Below are positions 33,292-42,012 of a stretch of DNA of 64,000 nt, one piece after another (the stretch's first letter is position 1; the number at the start of each line of letters is the position of its first letter). Below the pieces are notes generated by a model that was given only the letters and a program-made list of their open reading frames with translations, had not been told where the DNA came from and searched no databases. The position numbers were made by a program, and so were the translations under genes. Location: contig NZ_BDBI01000016.1 in NCBI RefSeq assembly GCF_001612905.1, forward strand, positions 220,075 through 284,074, written 5' to 3'. The stretch comes from Nocardia ignorata NBRC 108230 (GTDB taxonomy: Bacteria; Actinomycetota; Actinomycetes; Mycobacteriales; Mycobacteriaceae).

Positions 33292-35126
33292 CGTGTTTCC
33301 TCCACCAGGGCGAGCGTGCCGAGCGCGGCCTCGTTGATGTCCCACAGGCGCTGATACAGACCGCCCGTGGAGCGCAGTTCGTCGTGGGTGCCCTGTTCGA
33401 CGAGAGTCCCGTTGTCCAGCACCAGAATCCGGTCGACACCGGTGATGGTGTGCAGGCGGTGCGCGATGACGAGCACGGTGCGGCCCGCCACCAGCGCGGC
33501 GAGCGCGTCCTGCACGGCGGCCTCCGACTCGGGGTCGGCGAAGGCCGTCGCCTCGTCGAGGACGAGGACCGGAGTGTCGGCCAGGAGCGCCCGGGCGATC
33601 GAAAGTCGTTGTGCCTCACCCCCGGAGAAAGTGGCGTCGTCACCGATCTCGGAGTCGTATCCGCGCGGCAATGCGACGATTCGGTCGTGGATCTGGGCGG
33701 CGCGGGCGGCCCGTTCGATGGCCGCGTCGTCGGCACCGGGTCGGGCGAGCAGCAGATTCTCGCGGATCGAACCGCGGATCAGGCGGACGTCCTGGAACAC
33801 GAAACCGACCGTGCGATACAGCGCTTCGCTGCTGAACTCGCGGATATCGCGACCGTCGATGGTGATCCGTCCCGCACCGACGTCGTAGAAACGCGGCAGC
33901 AGTTTGGCGAGGGTGGATTTGCCCGAACCACTCGGGCCGACCAGCGCGGTGATGGTGCCCGGCGCCAGTTCCAGATCGATACCACGCAACACGTTGTGCC
34001 CTGTGCGGTAACCGAATTCGACACCTTCGAAGCGGATCACGCCGCGCTCGACCGGCACGTCACCGGTCGACTCGGCGATCTCGAGTTCCGGCGTCCGGCG
34101 CAGCTCGTGCAACCGCAGCGCCGCCGCGCCACCGGCCCGCAACGCCTGCGACCCGTAACCGAGACCGAGCAGCGAACTGCCGATACCGAGCCCGACCAGG
34201 AGGAACGGCAGCAGGTCGAGCGGCTCCACCCAGCCCGCTCCGATGAACGCCAGCCCGGCGAGCACGACGACGAGCATCACGAACACCGGCGTGACGACGA
34301 TGTCGGAGGCCGACTGCACCCGGATGATCGGCATCTTCAACCGGTGCGCGGCATCCACCTGACCGTCGACGGCGGCCTGGAACTCGCTGTGCGCCTTGCC
34401 CGCCTGACCGAACGCACGAACCACCTGGATGCCGTCGACGAACTCGATGGTTGCCTCGGCCGTGCGCCGCTCCCACCGGGTGTAGACGGCGAGCCGGTCG
34501 CGACCGTCGCGGTCCATGATCCGGCCGAACAGCACGAAGTAGGCGATCAGCGGAATCAGTAGCACCAGCGTGAGCCGCCAGTCGACGGTGAACAGGTACC
34601 CGAGGGTGACCAGCGGAACCACCAGCGCGCCGACGAACTCGAGCCGCGCGTGCGCGACCAGGTAGTGCAGTGCCTCCACATCGTCGCGCAGATAGGTCTT
34701 CACCTCGCCGGAACTGCGCTCGCCGAACCAGCCGAGCGGCACCCGGGTGAGTTTGGCCGCGAGCAGACGGCGCAGGGTGAGCTGATAACCGGCGTCGGCC
34801 GCGTGCGACCAGGTGAGCGCGACGGCCTGCAGCAGCGCCCGCAGGACGAGGACCGCGACGGCCGCGCCGAACAGCCACCACACCCGGTCGGTGTCGACCG
34901 GGCTCGCGAGCAGTTCGCGGCACGACTCGACGATCAGCAGGAACGGGACCACGCTGCACACCGACGCCACCGCGACGATCAGGCTCGCCGCCGTGAGCAT
35001 GCCCGCCACCGGAGCCAGGATGTCCTTGCGCGCCTGCGCTTCTCGTCGCTTCTGCGCTTTCGCGGCCGCCTTGGACGGCCGGTTGCCCGACTCCACCCCC
35101 CGCGGCGGCGCTACCTGCACCGTCAT
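33288..35126 (-). CDS. irtA: ABC transporter, fused membrane and ATPase domains (IrtA-like without SIP domain)
   Basis: A 612-residue half-transporter: a basic N-terminus, six membrane helices between residues 40 and 340, then an ATPase domain with Walker A GPSGSGKST, signature FSGGEAQRLSIARALL and Walker B VLVLDEATAFADPES. Mycobacterial IrtA carries about 270 extra N-terminal residues with a siderophore-reducing SIP domain; that part is absent, and a separate SIP gene stands at 29.4 kb. GAGGG precedes ATG 35126, and an iron box lies 43 bases upstream. Forms an operon and presumably a heterodimer with the IrtB-like protein. Confidence 0.85.
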   Translation of the reverse strand: MTVQVAPPRGVESGNRPSKAAAKAQKRREAQARKDILAPVAGMLTAASLIVAVASVCSVVPFLLIVESCRELLASPVDTDRVWWLFGAAVAVLVLRALLQAVALTWSHAADAGYQLTLRRLLAAKLTRVPLGWFGERSSGEVKTYLRDDVEALHYLVAHARLEFVGALVVPLVTLGYLFTVDWRLTLVLLIPLIAYFVLFGRIMDRDGRDRLAVYTRWERRTAEATIEFVDGIQVVRAFGQAGKAHSEFQAAVDGQVDAAHRLKMPIIRVQSASDIVVTPVFVMLVVVLAGLAFIGAGWVEPLDLLPFLLVGLGIGSSLLGLGYGSQALRAGGAAALRLHELRRTPELEIAESTGDVPVERGVIRFEGVEFGYRTGHNVLRGIDLELAPGTITALVGPSGSGKSTLAKLLPRFYDVGAGRITIDGRDIREFSSEALYRTVGFVFQDVRLIRGSIRENLLLARPGADDAAIERAARAAQIHDRIVALPRGYDSEIGDDATFSGGEAQRLSIARALLADTPVLVLDEATAFADPESEAAVQDALAALVAGRTVLVIAHRLHTITGVDRILVLDNGTLVEQGTHDELRSTGGLYQRLWDINEAALGTLALVEETR

Positions 35127-35168
35127 ACGTTCTGCCCTCTCGACCGGTCCACAGCAAGCTCTGCCGAT

Positions 35169-35187
35169 GTAGGTTAGCCTAAGTTGA
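35169..35187 (-). promoter_or_regulatory. DtxR/IdeR-type iron box for irtAB
   Basis: GTAGGTTAGCCTAAGTTGA matches the consensus at 15 of 19 positions. It lies 43 bases upstream of the irtA start and should confer iron-dependent repression of the importer. Confidence 0.8.
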
Positions 35188-35306
35188 GTGGTTGTGGCCG
35201 GGTGGGGAAGGTTGCGTGAACTGCCAGTCAACCCCGGCGATATCGCACCGAATCGGGCGTAATTTGCTCCTACCTTGTTATCCATCGACGCGGTGGGAGT
35301 ACGAAA

Positions 35307-35498
35307 ATGTTTGTCACGTCAATTATTTCGGCAATTGCGGACTGCCGGACCGACCCCGGGAATATGACACCCGAACAAGCGCATCGGGCCATGCAGATAC
35401 ACCTCGAATGCAGCGTCGACCTGTGCCGGGTGCGGCGGCGTGCGCGCCAGATTCTCGTCGAGGCGAAATTGATGGTTCTGGATCAACGCGCCGGCTGA
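35307..35498 (+). CDS. small basic hypothetical protein
   Basis: A 63-residue product. GGGAG lies 8 bases before ATG 35307. The C-terminal 45 residues look ordered: MTPEQAHRAMQIHLECSVDL followed by an Arg-rich helix (RRRARQILVEAKLM). Two cysteines lie 6 apart in that stretch (LECSVDLCRV). Protein-like composition and a good start signal favour a real gene. Internal ATG 35364 could be the true start, giving 44 residues. I do not recognise a family with certainty. Confidence 0.5.
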   Translation: MFVTSIISAIADCRTDPGNMTPEQAHRAMQIHLECSVDLCRVRRRARQILVEAKLMVLDQRAG

Positions 35499-35533
35499 GG
35501 ATTGATACCCGAATTTCGGGGCATGCCCCCTTC

Positions 35534-36112
35534 GTGTTCACTCACCTGCCCCCATCGGCCGCCTGGATACAGCACCAGGCGCGAACCGGTTTCGAAGTGA
35601 CGTATTTCCGCGACGGTGATCGTGGCGTGCTCGTCGAAGGGTGCGCCACCGGAACCGAGGACGGCGCCGTCTGGGTGATCGACTACCGGCTGCGGCTCGA
35701 CGGCAGCTGGCACACCCGTTCGGCGCAGATCACCGGCCGCTATCCCGACGGCAGGCGCACGCTCACCGTGCAATCCGACGGGCTCGGACGCTGGCAGGTC
35801 GACGGCGCAACCGCACCCGAACTGGACGGGTGCCTCGACGTCGACCTCGAGGCATCGGTATTCACCAACTCGCTCCCGGTGCGCAGGCTGGCACTCGACA
35901 TCGGCGACTCCGCCGACGCGCCCGCGGTCTACATCCGCGCCGCCGACCTGAAGACGGTGCGACTGCCGCAGCACTACCGCCGGGCCACCGACGGCGACGA
36001 CGGGCCACGCTACGACTACACCTCGTCGGATTTCGACTACCGTGCCACCCTGTCCTACGACGATGCGGGGTTGATCGTCGACTACCCGGGTCTGGCCCGG
36101 CGCACGGTCTGA
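35534..36112 (+). CDS. putative glycolipid-binding domain protein (DUF1089)
   Basis: A 192-residue protein that fits the putative glycolipid-binding family (Spa-type beta-barrel fold): PPSAAWIQHQARTGFEVTYF at the start, then RWQVDGATAPELDGCLDVDL in the middle, LPVRRLALD, and the closing LSYDDAGLIVDYPGLARR. There is no signal peptide, so it is cytoplasmic. GTG 35534 is chosen because the family's conserved N-terminus begins a few residues later. It is 35 bases after the small ORF. Confidence 0.8.
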   Translation: MFTHLPPSAAWIQHQARTGFEVTYFRDGDRGVLVEGCATGTEDGAVWVIDYRLRLDGSWHTRSAQITGRYPDGRRTLTVQSDGLGRWQVDGATAPELDGCLDVDLEASVFTNSLPVRRLALDIGDSADAPAVYIRAADLKTVRLPQHYRRATDGDDGPRYDYTSSDFDYRATLSYDDAGLIVDYPGLARRTV

Positions 36113-36161
36113 ACCGGGGGGCTGTGACGGGGCCGGGTCGTCCGGCGGCGAGACTGTCGGT

Positions 36162-37103
36162 ATGCGACGCAGGCAGCAGCCGCCGCTGCCCAAGCGGCAC
36201 GGCCTCGACCCAGCCCGGCTCCGGCTCCCGGAGGACGGGCACTGGGCGACCGTGCGCGACCACCTCGTCGAGCGGTTGCCGCGCGTGGATCCGGCGCGCA
36301 TCGACGAGATGTTGCGGGCGGGCGAGATCGTCGACCTGGACGGGCCGCTCGCGCCCGACGCGCCGTACGTCGCGGGCGGTGCGGTCTGGTTCCATCGCGA
36401 CCTGCCCGTGGAACAGGAGGTGCCGTTCGAGATCGGCATCGTGCACCGTGACGACGACATCCTCGTCGTCGACAAACCGCATTTCCTCGCGACCATTCCG
36501 CGCGGTCAGCACATCGTGCAGACCGCGCTGGTCCGGTTGCGGCGCGAACTCGACCTGCCCGACCTGATCCCGGCGCACCGCCTCGACCGGGTGACCGCCG
36601 GGCTGATCCTGTTCGTGGTGAACCCGGCCGTGCGCGGGGCGTATCAGACGATGTTCGGGCACCGGACCGTGCGCAAGGAATACGAGGCGATCGCGCCCTA
36701 CGACCCCGCGTTGGAACTGCCGAGGGTCGTGCGCAGCCGGATCATCAAGGAAAAGCATGTGCTCGCCGCGCAGGAAGTGCCCGGAGTGCCCAATGCCGAG
36801 ACCCACGTGGAGCTCGTCGAGCATCGCGACGGGCTCGGCCGGTACCGATTGCGGCCGCACACCGGGCGCACCCATCAACTCCGGCTGCATATGAACAGCC
36901 TCGGCGTGCCGATCCTCGGTGACGATTTCTATCCGGCCGTCACCGACAAATCCGTCGACGACTACACGCGGCCACTGCAATTACTGGCGGCCACCCTCGA
37001 ATTCACCGACCCGATCAGTCGCGTGCCACGGCGATTCGAATCGCGGCGAACTCTGCAGGCGTGGCACGATTTGCCCGGTTGGTCCGGATCAGCTGTCGAG
37101 TAG
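36162..37103 (+). CDS. RluA-family pseudouridine synthase
   Basis: A 313-residue RNA-modifying enzyme. The catalytic aspartate is in the diagnostic HRLDRVTAGL motif (about residue 145). Other family blocks: IVHRDDDILVVDKPHF at the start of the catalytic domain, KEYEAI, and RPHTGRTHQLRLHM. The N-terminal 75 residues take the place of an S4 domain in related enzymes. The RNA target (23S rRNA or tRNA) cannot be decided from sequence. Confidence 0.9.
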   Translation: MRRRQQPPLPKRHGLDPARLRLPEDGHWATVRDHLVERLPRVDPARIDEMLRAGEIVDLDGPLAPDAPYVAGGAVWFHRDLPVEQEVPFEIGIVHRDDDILVVDKPHFLATIPRGQHIVQTALVRLRRELDLPDLIPAHRLDRVTAGLILFVVNPAVRGAYQTMFGHRTVRKEYEAIAPYDPALELPRVVRSRIIKEKHVLAAQEVPGVPNAETHVELVEHRDGLGRYRLRPHTGRTHQLRLHMNSLGVPILGDDFYPAVTDKSVDDYTRPLQLLAATLEFTDPISRVPRRFESRRTLQAWHDLPGWSGSAVE

Positions 37104-37149
37104 CTCACGGACCGTTTCCCTTCTGTAATAAATCCGTACACTCGACCGG

Positions 37150-37878
37150 GTGCCCGTCTCCGCCGATCCCCGACCCGGACTGCACGCCTATATCGATATC
37201 GCCGTCGTGGTGGTTGTGCTCGCCGGAACCAATCTGATCGCACACTTCACCACCGCCTGGGCCAATATCGTCACAGTGCCGGTCGCGGCCTTTCTGCTGC
37301 TCGCCCTGATGCGCAAACGCGGGCTCGGCTGGGCCGAACTCGGGCTGTCGCCTCGGCACTGGCGACGCGGAACGGTCTACGCGCTCGGCGCGGTGGGGAT
37401 CGTGCTCACGGCTGTCGCGATCGGGGCATTACTGCCGATCACCAGGCCCTTCTTCCTCGCCGACCGGTACGCGACGATCTCCGGCGCCCTGATCGCGTCG
37501 ATGATCGTCATCCCGTTGCAGACCGTGATCCCCGAGGAACTCGCCTTCCGCGGCGTCCTGCACGGCACCCTCGACCGGGTGCTCGGCGTGCGCGGCCTGT
37601 TCGCGGCGGGCTCGCTGCTCTTCGGCCTCTGGCACATCGCCTCCTCCCTCGGCCTCACCGCGAGCAACACCGGCCTGTCCGGCATCGTCGGCGGCGGCCT
37701 AGCGGGTCAGGTCATCGGCATCACCCTCGCGGTCGCCGCCACCGCCGCCGCGGGCGTCGTCTTCACCTGGCTGCGCCGCCGCAGCGGCAGCCTCCTCGCC
37801 CCCATCGCCCTGCACTGGTCCCTCAACGGAGCAGGCGCCCTCGCCGCGGCCCTCGTCTGGCACACCGCACTGGCCTAG
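37150..37878 (+). CDS. CPBP family intramembrane glutamic endopeptidase
   Basis: A 242-residue membrane protein with about seven hydrophobic segments. The CPBP/Rce1 motifs are present: EELAFRGVLHG with the paired catalytic glutamates, LLFGLWHIA with histidine, and ALHWSLNGAG with the second histidine and asparagine. GTG start. In bacteria such proteins serve in protease-like processing or in bacteriocin self-protection; no peptide partner is adjacent. The gene is 46 bases behind the pseudouridine synthase. Confidence 0.88.
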   Translation: MPVSADPRPGLHAYIDIAVVVVVLAGTNLIAHFTTAWANIVTVPVAAFLLLALMRKRGLGWAELGLSPRHWRRGTVYALGAVGIVLTAVAIGALLPITRPFFLADRYATISGALIASMIVIPLQTVIPEELAFRGVLHGTLDRVLGVRGLFAAGSLLFGLWHIASSLGLTASNTGLSGIVGGGLAGQVIGITLAVAATAAAGVVFTWLRRRSGSLLAPIALHWSLNGAGALAAALVWHTALA

Positions 37879-37888
37879 CATCGGTCCG

Positions 37889-38725
37889 GTGAAACGTGTG
37901 CTTGTCGGATTGGTAGTCGCGGTGACCGGCGGGGCGGCCGGGATCGGGCGGGAGATCGCCCGGGAACTCGGGGCCGCGGGGGCCTTGGTGTGCATCGGGG
38001 ACCTGTCCGGTGACGCGGCTCGGGCGGCGGCGGCCGAGTTGCCGGGGACGGTGCACGGGTGCGAGCTCGATGTGACCTCGGAGCGGTCGTTCCACGACTT
38101 CCTCGCCGTCACCGAGGCGCTACTCGGGCCGGTCGACGTGCTGGTCAACAATGCCGGGGTGATGTGGGTCGGGGCGTTCGACGACGAACCCGACAGTGCT
38201 ACCGCGCGGATGCTCGCGGTGAATCTGCACGGGGTGATCCGGGGTGTGCGGCTGGCGGCGCCCGCCATGCGCGCACGGGGGCGGGGACATATCGTCACCA
38301 TCGCCTCGGTGGCATCGAAGGTGTCACCCGCCGGGGAGGCGACCTACGCGGCGACCAAACACGGCGTGCTCGGGTACCTGACGGGGGTGCGTGAGGAGTT
38401 GCGCGGTAGCGGTGTGCGGTTGAGCGCGATCATGCCGGGGGTCGTCGACACCGAACTCGCGAAGGGCACGTCCACCGGTGCGGCGCCGCTGTTGCAGCCC
38501 GTCGACGTGGCGCGGGCGGTTGTCGAGGTGATCCAGCGGCCACGGTTCGAGATGACGGTGCCGGGATCGCTCGGGCCGATGCTGCGATGGGCCGGAGTGC
38601 TTCCCCAGTGGGCCCGAGATCTGATACTGCGGCGGACCGTTCCGAATCAGCTTGCGGCCGTTAGCGGTTCGTCCGCACGAGCCACTTACGAAAAGCGTTT
38701 ACTCGACGGCGATTCCGGGGACTGA
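37889..38725 (+). CDS. short-chain dehydrogenase/reductase
   Basis: A 278-residue classical SDR. Cofactor loop TGGAAGIG, the VLVNNAGVMW motif, catalytic serine in IVTIASVAS, and YAATK carrying the catalytic tyrosine and lysine. The acidic residue in CIGDLS after strand two suggests NAD(H) preference. C-terminal residues 240-278 form an extension as in membrane-associated mycobacterial SDRs. It begins 10 bases after the CPBP gene, so the two may be co-transcribed. Substrate unknown. Confidence 0.9.
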   Translation: MKRVLVGLVVAVTGGAAGIGREIARELGAAGALVCIGDLSGDAARAAAAELPGTVHGCELDVTSERSFHDFLAVTEALLGPVDVLVNNAGVMWVGAFDDEPDSATARMLAVNLHGVIRGVRLAAPAMRARGRGHIVTIASVASKVSPAGEATYAATKHGVLGYLTGVREELRGSGVRLSAIMPGVVDTELAKGTSTGAAPLLQPVDVARAVVEVIQRPRFEMTVPGSLGPMLRWAGVLPQWARDLILRRTVPNQLAAVSGSSARATYEKRLLDGDSGD

Positions 38726-38801
38726 AGGCTTTCTCCGCTCCGATTTCACACCATGATCGTTGACCCGGGAACGGTCGGCGTTTACGCTCTCTGCAATCAC
38801 A

Positions 38802-38828
38802 CATATGTTCGATAGTCCATATGTTCGA
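38802..38828 (+). repeat. 11-bp direct repeat upstream of the Spd-like gene
   Basis: CATATGTTCGA occurs at 38802-38812 and again at 38818-38828 (16-base period), in an AT-richer stretch that ends 19 bases before ATG 38848. It looks like a pair of regulator half-sites; no partner protein can be named. Confidence 0.5.
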
Positions 38829-38847
38829 GTGACGCGGAAGGCGCGAG

Positions 38848-41151
38848 ATGTCCGACGATCGGTCGATCGACCCTGCCGATACCGAGATCACGGCCCTCGC
38901 CAAGCAGGTCGCCACCGCCAGGGGCAAGCTGCCGCTACAGCACGACACGGCGCTCTACGACGCCCTCTCGGAAGCGGAGATCCGCGCCGAACGCGAACTC
39001 GCCGAATGGATTCGGGCCCAGCGCCGTAAACAGCGGCGTCGCGCTGTCGCCGACGAACTCGCCGCCGACAAACGTGACCGTCGCACCGGCGCTCTGATCC
39101 GGCGCACCGACGAAGCCGACGCCCGCTGGCACCGCAGAGCACTGGCCGCGCGCCGCCGCGTGTCGAGTGCCGACGCGCGGCTCGCGCAGCTCTACCGGCG
39201 CGCCGAATGGTCCTCGCGCGCACTGATCGGTGTGGTGCTGCTCGGCATGGTGTGGGCCGGGGTGAACGTGCAGCACAACCTCGTGCCGAGCGGGGACATG
39301 AGCGACCCGCTGTACTGGCTCAGTTTCGGCATCGAGGCGATGATCTCCATCCCGATCATCGTCATCATGATCGCCGCGACCACCGCCGCCCGCTGGGGGC
39401 GTGAACTCGAACGCGGCAAGGTCATCGTGTTCGAACTCGCCCTCCTCGGCACCACCGTCGCCCTCAACGCCGGGCCCCACCTGGCCTCCGGTGCATGGGG
39501 GCGGGCGGCCGAGTTCTCCATCGCGCCGGTGATGGTCGGTGTCGTGATCTGGTTGCATGCCTGGGTTTCGGCGCGGTACGCGATGTTGATCGAGGGAGCC
39601 TCGGTCGAGGTGCCGGGAAGCTACTCGCCTGCCGAACGGATGGATACTGCTGTCGCCCAGCCGAACTCGCTGTCGACGATCGGCAACGACCCGCGCCTGT
39701 CCACGGTCGATACCGCGACACTCCCCACAGCACAGACGGCTGCTGCCGGTGCGGCAAGGCCCGTGGATTCCGACCGGGCCGAGCCCGCGGTGGTCGTCGG
39801 CGAGGATGCCGTCTTCGACAACCGCACGGAACACGGTGAGAGCACACTCCCAGGCGATCGAGATGGCGACAGCGCACGGCTCGGCGGCGATGAATCGCTT
39901 CGCGACGGCGCTTCTCTCAGCCACGAAGCCCGGCTCGACAACAACACCCCGCTCGACAGCGAGGCCCGGCTCCGCAAGGGCACCCAGCTCGGCAGCGAGC
40001 CCACGCTCTATGCCGACGTCCCGCTCGACGCCGACGCCACGCACGACAGCGAGGCCCAGCGCGGCGAATCCCCACAGGCCGACGACGACGCCACGTCCAG
40101 TGATGAAGTCCAGCACGATGGCACCGCCCCGCACAGCGACCCGACCGATACCCGCACCGGCTCGGCAGTCGGCGCGGGCAACAAGATTCCGGTGACCGCC
40201 CACCGCCCTGGCGGCCGTCGCGCGAGCGTCGAAAAACACACTGCTCCCGGCACTCTCGAACTCATCCACCGGGCCGCCGCCGACCACCGCCGCAACGGCC
40301 ACGCCGACACCAATGGCGCCACCCCCTCGTTGCGGCGAATACCTGTCACCGCCGCCGCCCAGCCCACTCCCGGCGAAGCGACCGGCACCGACCCCGTTCC
40401 CGAGGCGACGGCGCACGCCGGCACCGTCGCCCGTGACCACAACGGCGACACGTCTGCCCCCACTCCGGTGGTAGCGCAACACAATTCACCGGCCCCCGCC
40501 GACGAGCCCGAACAACTCACCCTCGCCACGGAACCCGCCGAGCAACTGGTGCTGGAGCCCGAACCCGCCCGGGTCACCAAGCCCGTCGCATCGCCCACCG
40601 CGGTCACCGAGCCCGTCGCACCGGTCACTGAGGTCACCGAGCCGATCGCGTCGGCCACCGCAGTCGCCAAGCCCACGGCACCGGCCACCCCGGTCACCGA
40701 GACCGTCGCGCCGGCCACCCCGTCTACCCGCAAATCCGAGTCGATCGCACGGGTCGAACCGTCGGCCCGAACATCTGAGCCGGTCGCACCGACCGAGACG
40801 TCCGCCGAAGACCCCGAGCCCACTGCGCCGGTCGCACTGCCAACTGACACCTCAGATGCCGACGAACCGCTCACCGCGCAGGAAGCCGCCCCAGAGGACG
40901 ACCTCCTCGAAGACCACCCTGTCGACGACTTCGACTACGACGACACCGAAGTCCGCGCCTTGGCCCGCCGCATAGCCACCCACAGCCCCCTGCGCCTGAC
41001 CCTCGAACAAATCGAGGAAATCCTCGAACTCACCGACCAGTCCTGGTCAGCCCGCAGCATCGGCGCCGAAGTGGGCGTCCCCGGCAAAACCGTCACCAAC
41101 GTCGTCGAATTCGCCCGAAAAATTCGCCACCCCTACGCCTTCACCGGCTGA
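38848..41151 (+). CDS. large Spd/DUF2637-like membrane protein with repeat region and C-terminal helix-turn-helix
   Basis: A 767-residue protein. Residues 1-120 are charged and helical (possible coiled coil). Four membrane segments lie about 125-245 (RALIGVVLLGMVWAGVNV, YWLSFGIEAMISIPIIVI, VIVFELALLGTTVAL, FSIAPVMVGVVIWLHAW), resembling DUF2637/Spd proteins of actinobacterial conjugative plasmids. Residues 250-690 are low complexity with two repeat types: LDSEARL-like units (about 345-410) and VTEPVA-like units (about 575-640). The last 65 residues look like a winged/helix-turn-helix (RLTLEQIEEILELTDQSWS, SIGAEVGVPGKTVTNV). Function unknown; the domain mix suggests a membrane-tethered DNA-binding protein. 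GGAAGG precedes ATG 38848. Confidence 0.7.
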   Translation: MSDDRSIDPADTEITALAKQVATARGKLPLQHDTALYDALSEAEIRAERELAEWIRAQRRKQRRRAVADELAADKRDRRTGALIRRTDEADARWHRRALAARRRVSSADARLAQLYRRAEWSSRALIGVVLLGMVWAGVNVQHNLVPSGDMSDPLYWLSFGIEAMISIPIIVIMIAATTAARWGRELERGKVIVFELALLGTTVALNAGPHLASGAWGRAAEFSIAPVMVGVVIWLHAWVSARYAMLIEGASVEVPGSYSPAERMDTAVAQPNSLSTIGNDPRLSTVDTATLPTAQTAAAGAARPVDSDRAEPAVVVGEDAVFDNRTEHGESTLPGDRDGDSARLGGDESLRDGASLSHEARLDNNTPLDSEARLRKGTQLGSEPTLYADVPLDADATHDSEAQRGESPQADDDATSSDEVQHDGTAPHSDPTDTRTGSAVGAGNKIPVTAHRPGGRRASVEKHTAPGTLELIHRAAADHRRNGHADTNGATPSLRRIPVTAAAQPTPGEATGTDPVPEATAHAGTVARDHNGDTSAPTPVVAQHNSPAPADEPEQLTLATEPAEQLVLEPEPARVTKPVASPTAVTEPVAPVTEVTEPIASATAVAKPTAPATPVTETVAPATPSTRKSESIARVEPSARTSEPVAPTETSAEDPEPTAPVALPTDTSDADEPLTAQEAAPEDDLLEDHPVDDFDYDDTEVRALARRIATHSPLRLTLEQIEEILELTDQSWSARSIGAEVGVPGKTVTNVVEFARKIRHPYAFTG

Positions 41152-41309
41152 GACCCCGCTGAAGCGCTGAAATCCGGCAGCGACAATGCGCCGAGCCCCT
41201 TCTTCTACCACGCGGCGCTCGTTCACATCCGGGAAGAACTCCGCAAGAAAGCGGTCTCGGCTGTACGAATGAGTGCTGCTCATAAGCCCTTCTTCGAATG
41301 GCCGATTGT

Positions 41310-41747
41310 TCAGTCGGCGTCGTCCGGAAGCACACGAAATGCCGGGTACCCGTTGAGCGGTCGGAGTGCGCGGAAATCGCGGCGATCCAGTGTGAGGACC
41401 GCGTCGGTATCGAACTCGGCCGCCAGGACCACACACACGGCGTCGACGAGATCGAGATCGAGGCCGCCATAGTTCGCACGAACCTTGATCGACGTTGCGA
41501 GCTGGATCGCATCCACCTCCGCGAGGACGATACGCGACGAAGCGACCCGCTCGGCGAGCAACTCGATGATGCGATCGGCAACCTTTCGACCCGCGCGAAC
41601 GCTCGCGACGTGATGTACCTCGGTCAACGCCATCGGACTCACCACGAGCGCACTCGCTGAATCCGCCGCGCGGCGCACAGCGAAATGCTCGGGGTCACTG
41701 CGGTTGAACATGGCGAGCAGGCCGGAAGTATCGGCGACGACGATCAT
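41310..41747 (-). CDS. vapC: VapC-type PIN-domain ribonuclease toxin
   Basis: A 145-residue PIN-domain protein. Acidic metal-binding residues are seen in VVADTSGLLA (Asp6), ALTEVHHV (Glu43) and LDLVDAV (Asp101), with TLDRRDF closing the site. VapC toxins cleave structured RNAs such as tRNA or rRNA. The start overlaps the antitoxin stop by 4 bases (ATGA), the usual vapBC coupling. The 158 bases that follow to the Spd-like gene hold no gene. Confidence 0.9.
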   Translation of the reverse strand: MIVVADTSGLLAMFNRSDPEHFAVRRAADSASALVVSPMALTEVHHVASVRAGRKVADRIIELLAERVASSRIVLAEVDAIQLATSIKVRANYGGLDLDLVDAVCVVLAAEFDTDAVLTLDRRDFRALRPLNGYPAFRVLPDDAD

Positions 41748-41968
41748 GCGGATCGGTTCATCGCATCGTGAATATCGTCCTTACCGATGGGCCCGCCGAG
41801 GTCGAAGGTCTCCTCATCCGTCAACAGTGGTGTGTCCCATACGCGATTCCGCAGCAGATAAGCCCGCAGCGCATCGCGCATGATCTCGTTCTTGGAGCGG
41901 CCTTCACCGTCGGCCTGTGCCGCCAACGCCGCTTCTTCCTCATCGGTCAGCCGCATCGTCCATGCCAT
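41744..41968 (-). CDS. vapB: VapB-type ribbon-helix-helix antitoxin
   Basis: A 74-residue antitoxin. The ribbon-helix-helix DNA-binding part is MRLTDEEEAALAAQADGEG followed by SKNEIMRDALRAYL. The C-terminal 30 residues (DTPLLTDEETFDLGG) are the expected flexible toxin-binding tail. ATG 41968 is chosen because GTG 41974 lies in the operator palindrome. VapB neutralises VapC and, with it, represses the operon. Confidence 0.85.
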   Translation of the reverse strand: MAWTMRLTDEEEAALAAQADGEGRSKNEIMRDALRAYLLRNRVWDTPLLTDEETFDLGGPIGKDDIHDAMNRSA

Positions 41969-41973
41969 GAGCA

Positions 41974-41989
41974 CATGGTATCAACCATG
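41974..41989 (-). promoter_or_regulatory. vapBC operator palindrome
   Basis: CATGGT and ACCATG (6-bp arms, 4-base centre) lie immediately upstream of the antitoxin start, the normal place for a VapB binding site. Confidence 0.55.
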
Positions 41990-42012
41990 ACACCACATGG
42001 ACCAGACCAACG

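Noticed and set aside
30106..33354. 1,082-codon + strand frame covering the hydrolase and irtB
   Set aside because: Runs across two real genes in other frames, with Arg/His-rich low-complexity translation.
39890..40800. Tandem repeats of the Spd-like gene considered as a CRISPR or satellite array
   Set aside because: Repeat units are imperfect, in frame and codon-based; they encode a low-complexity protein linker.
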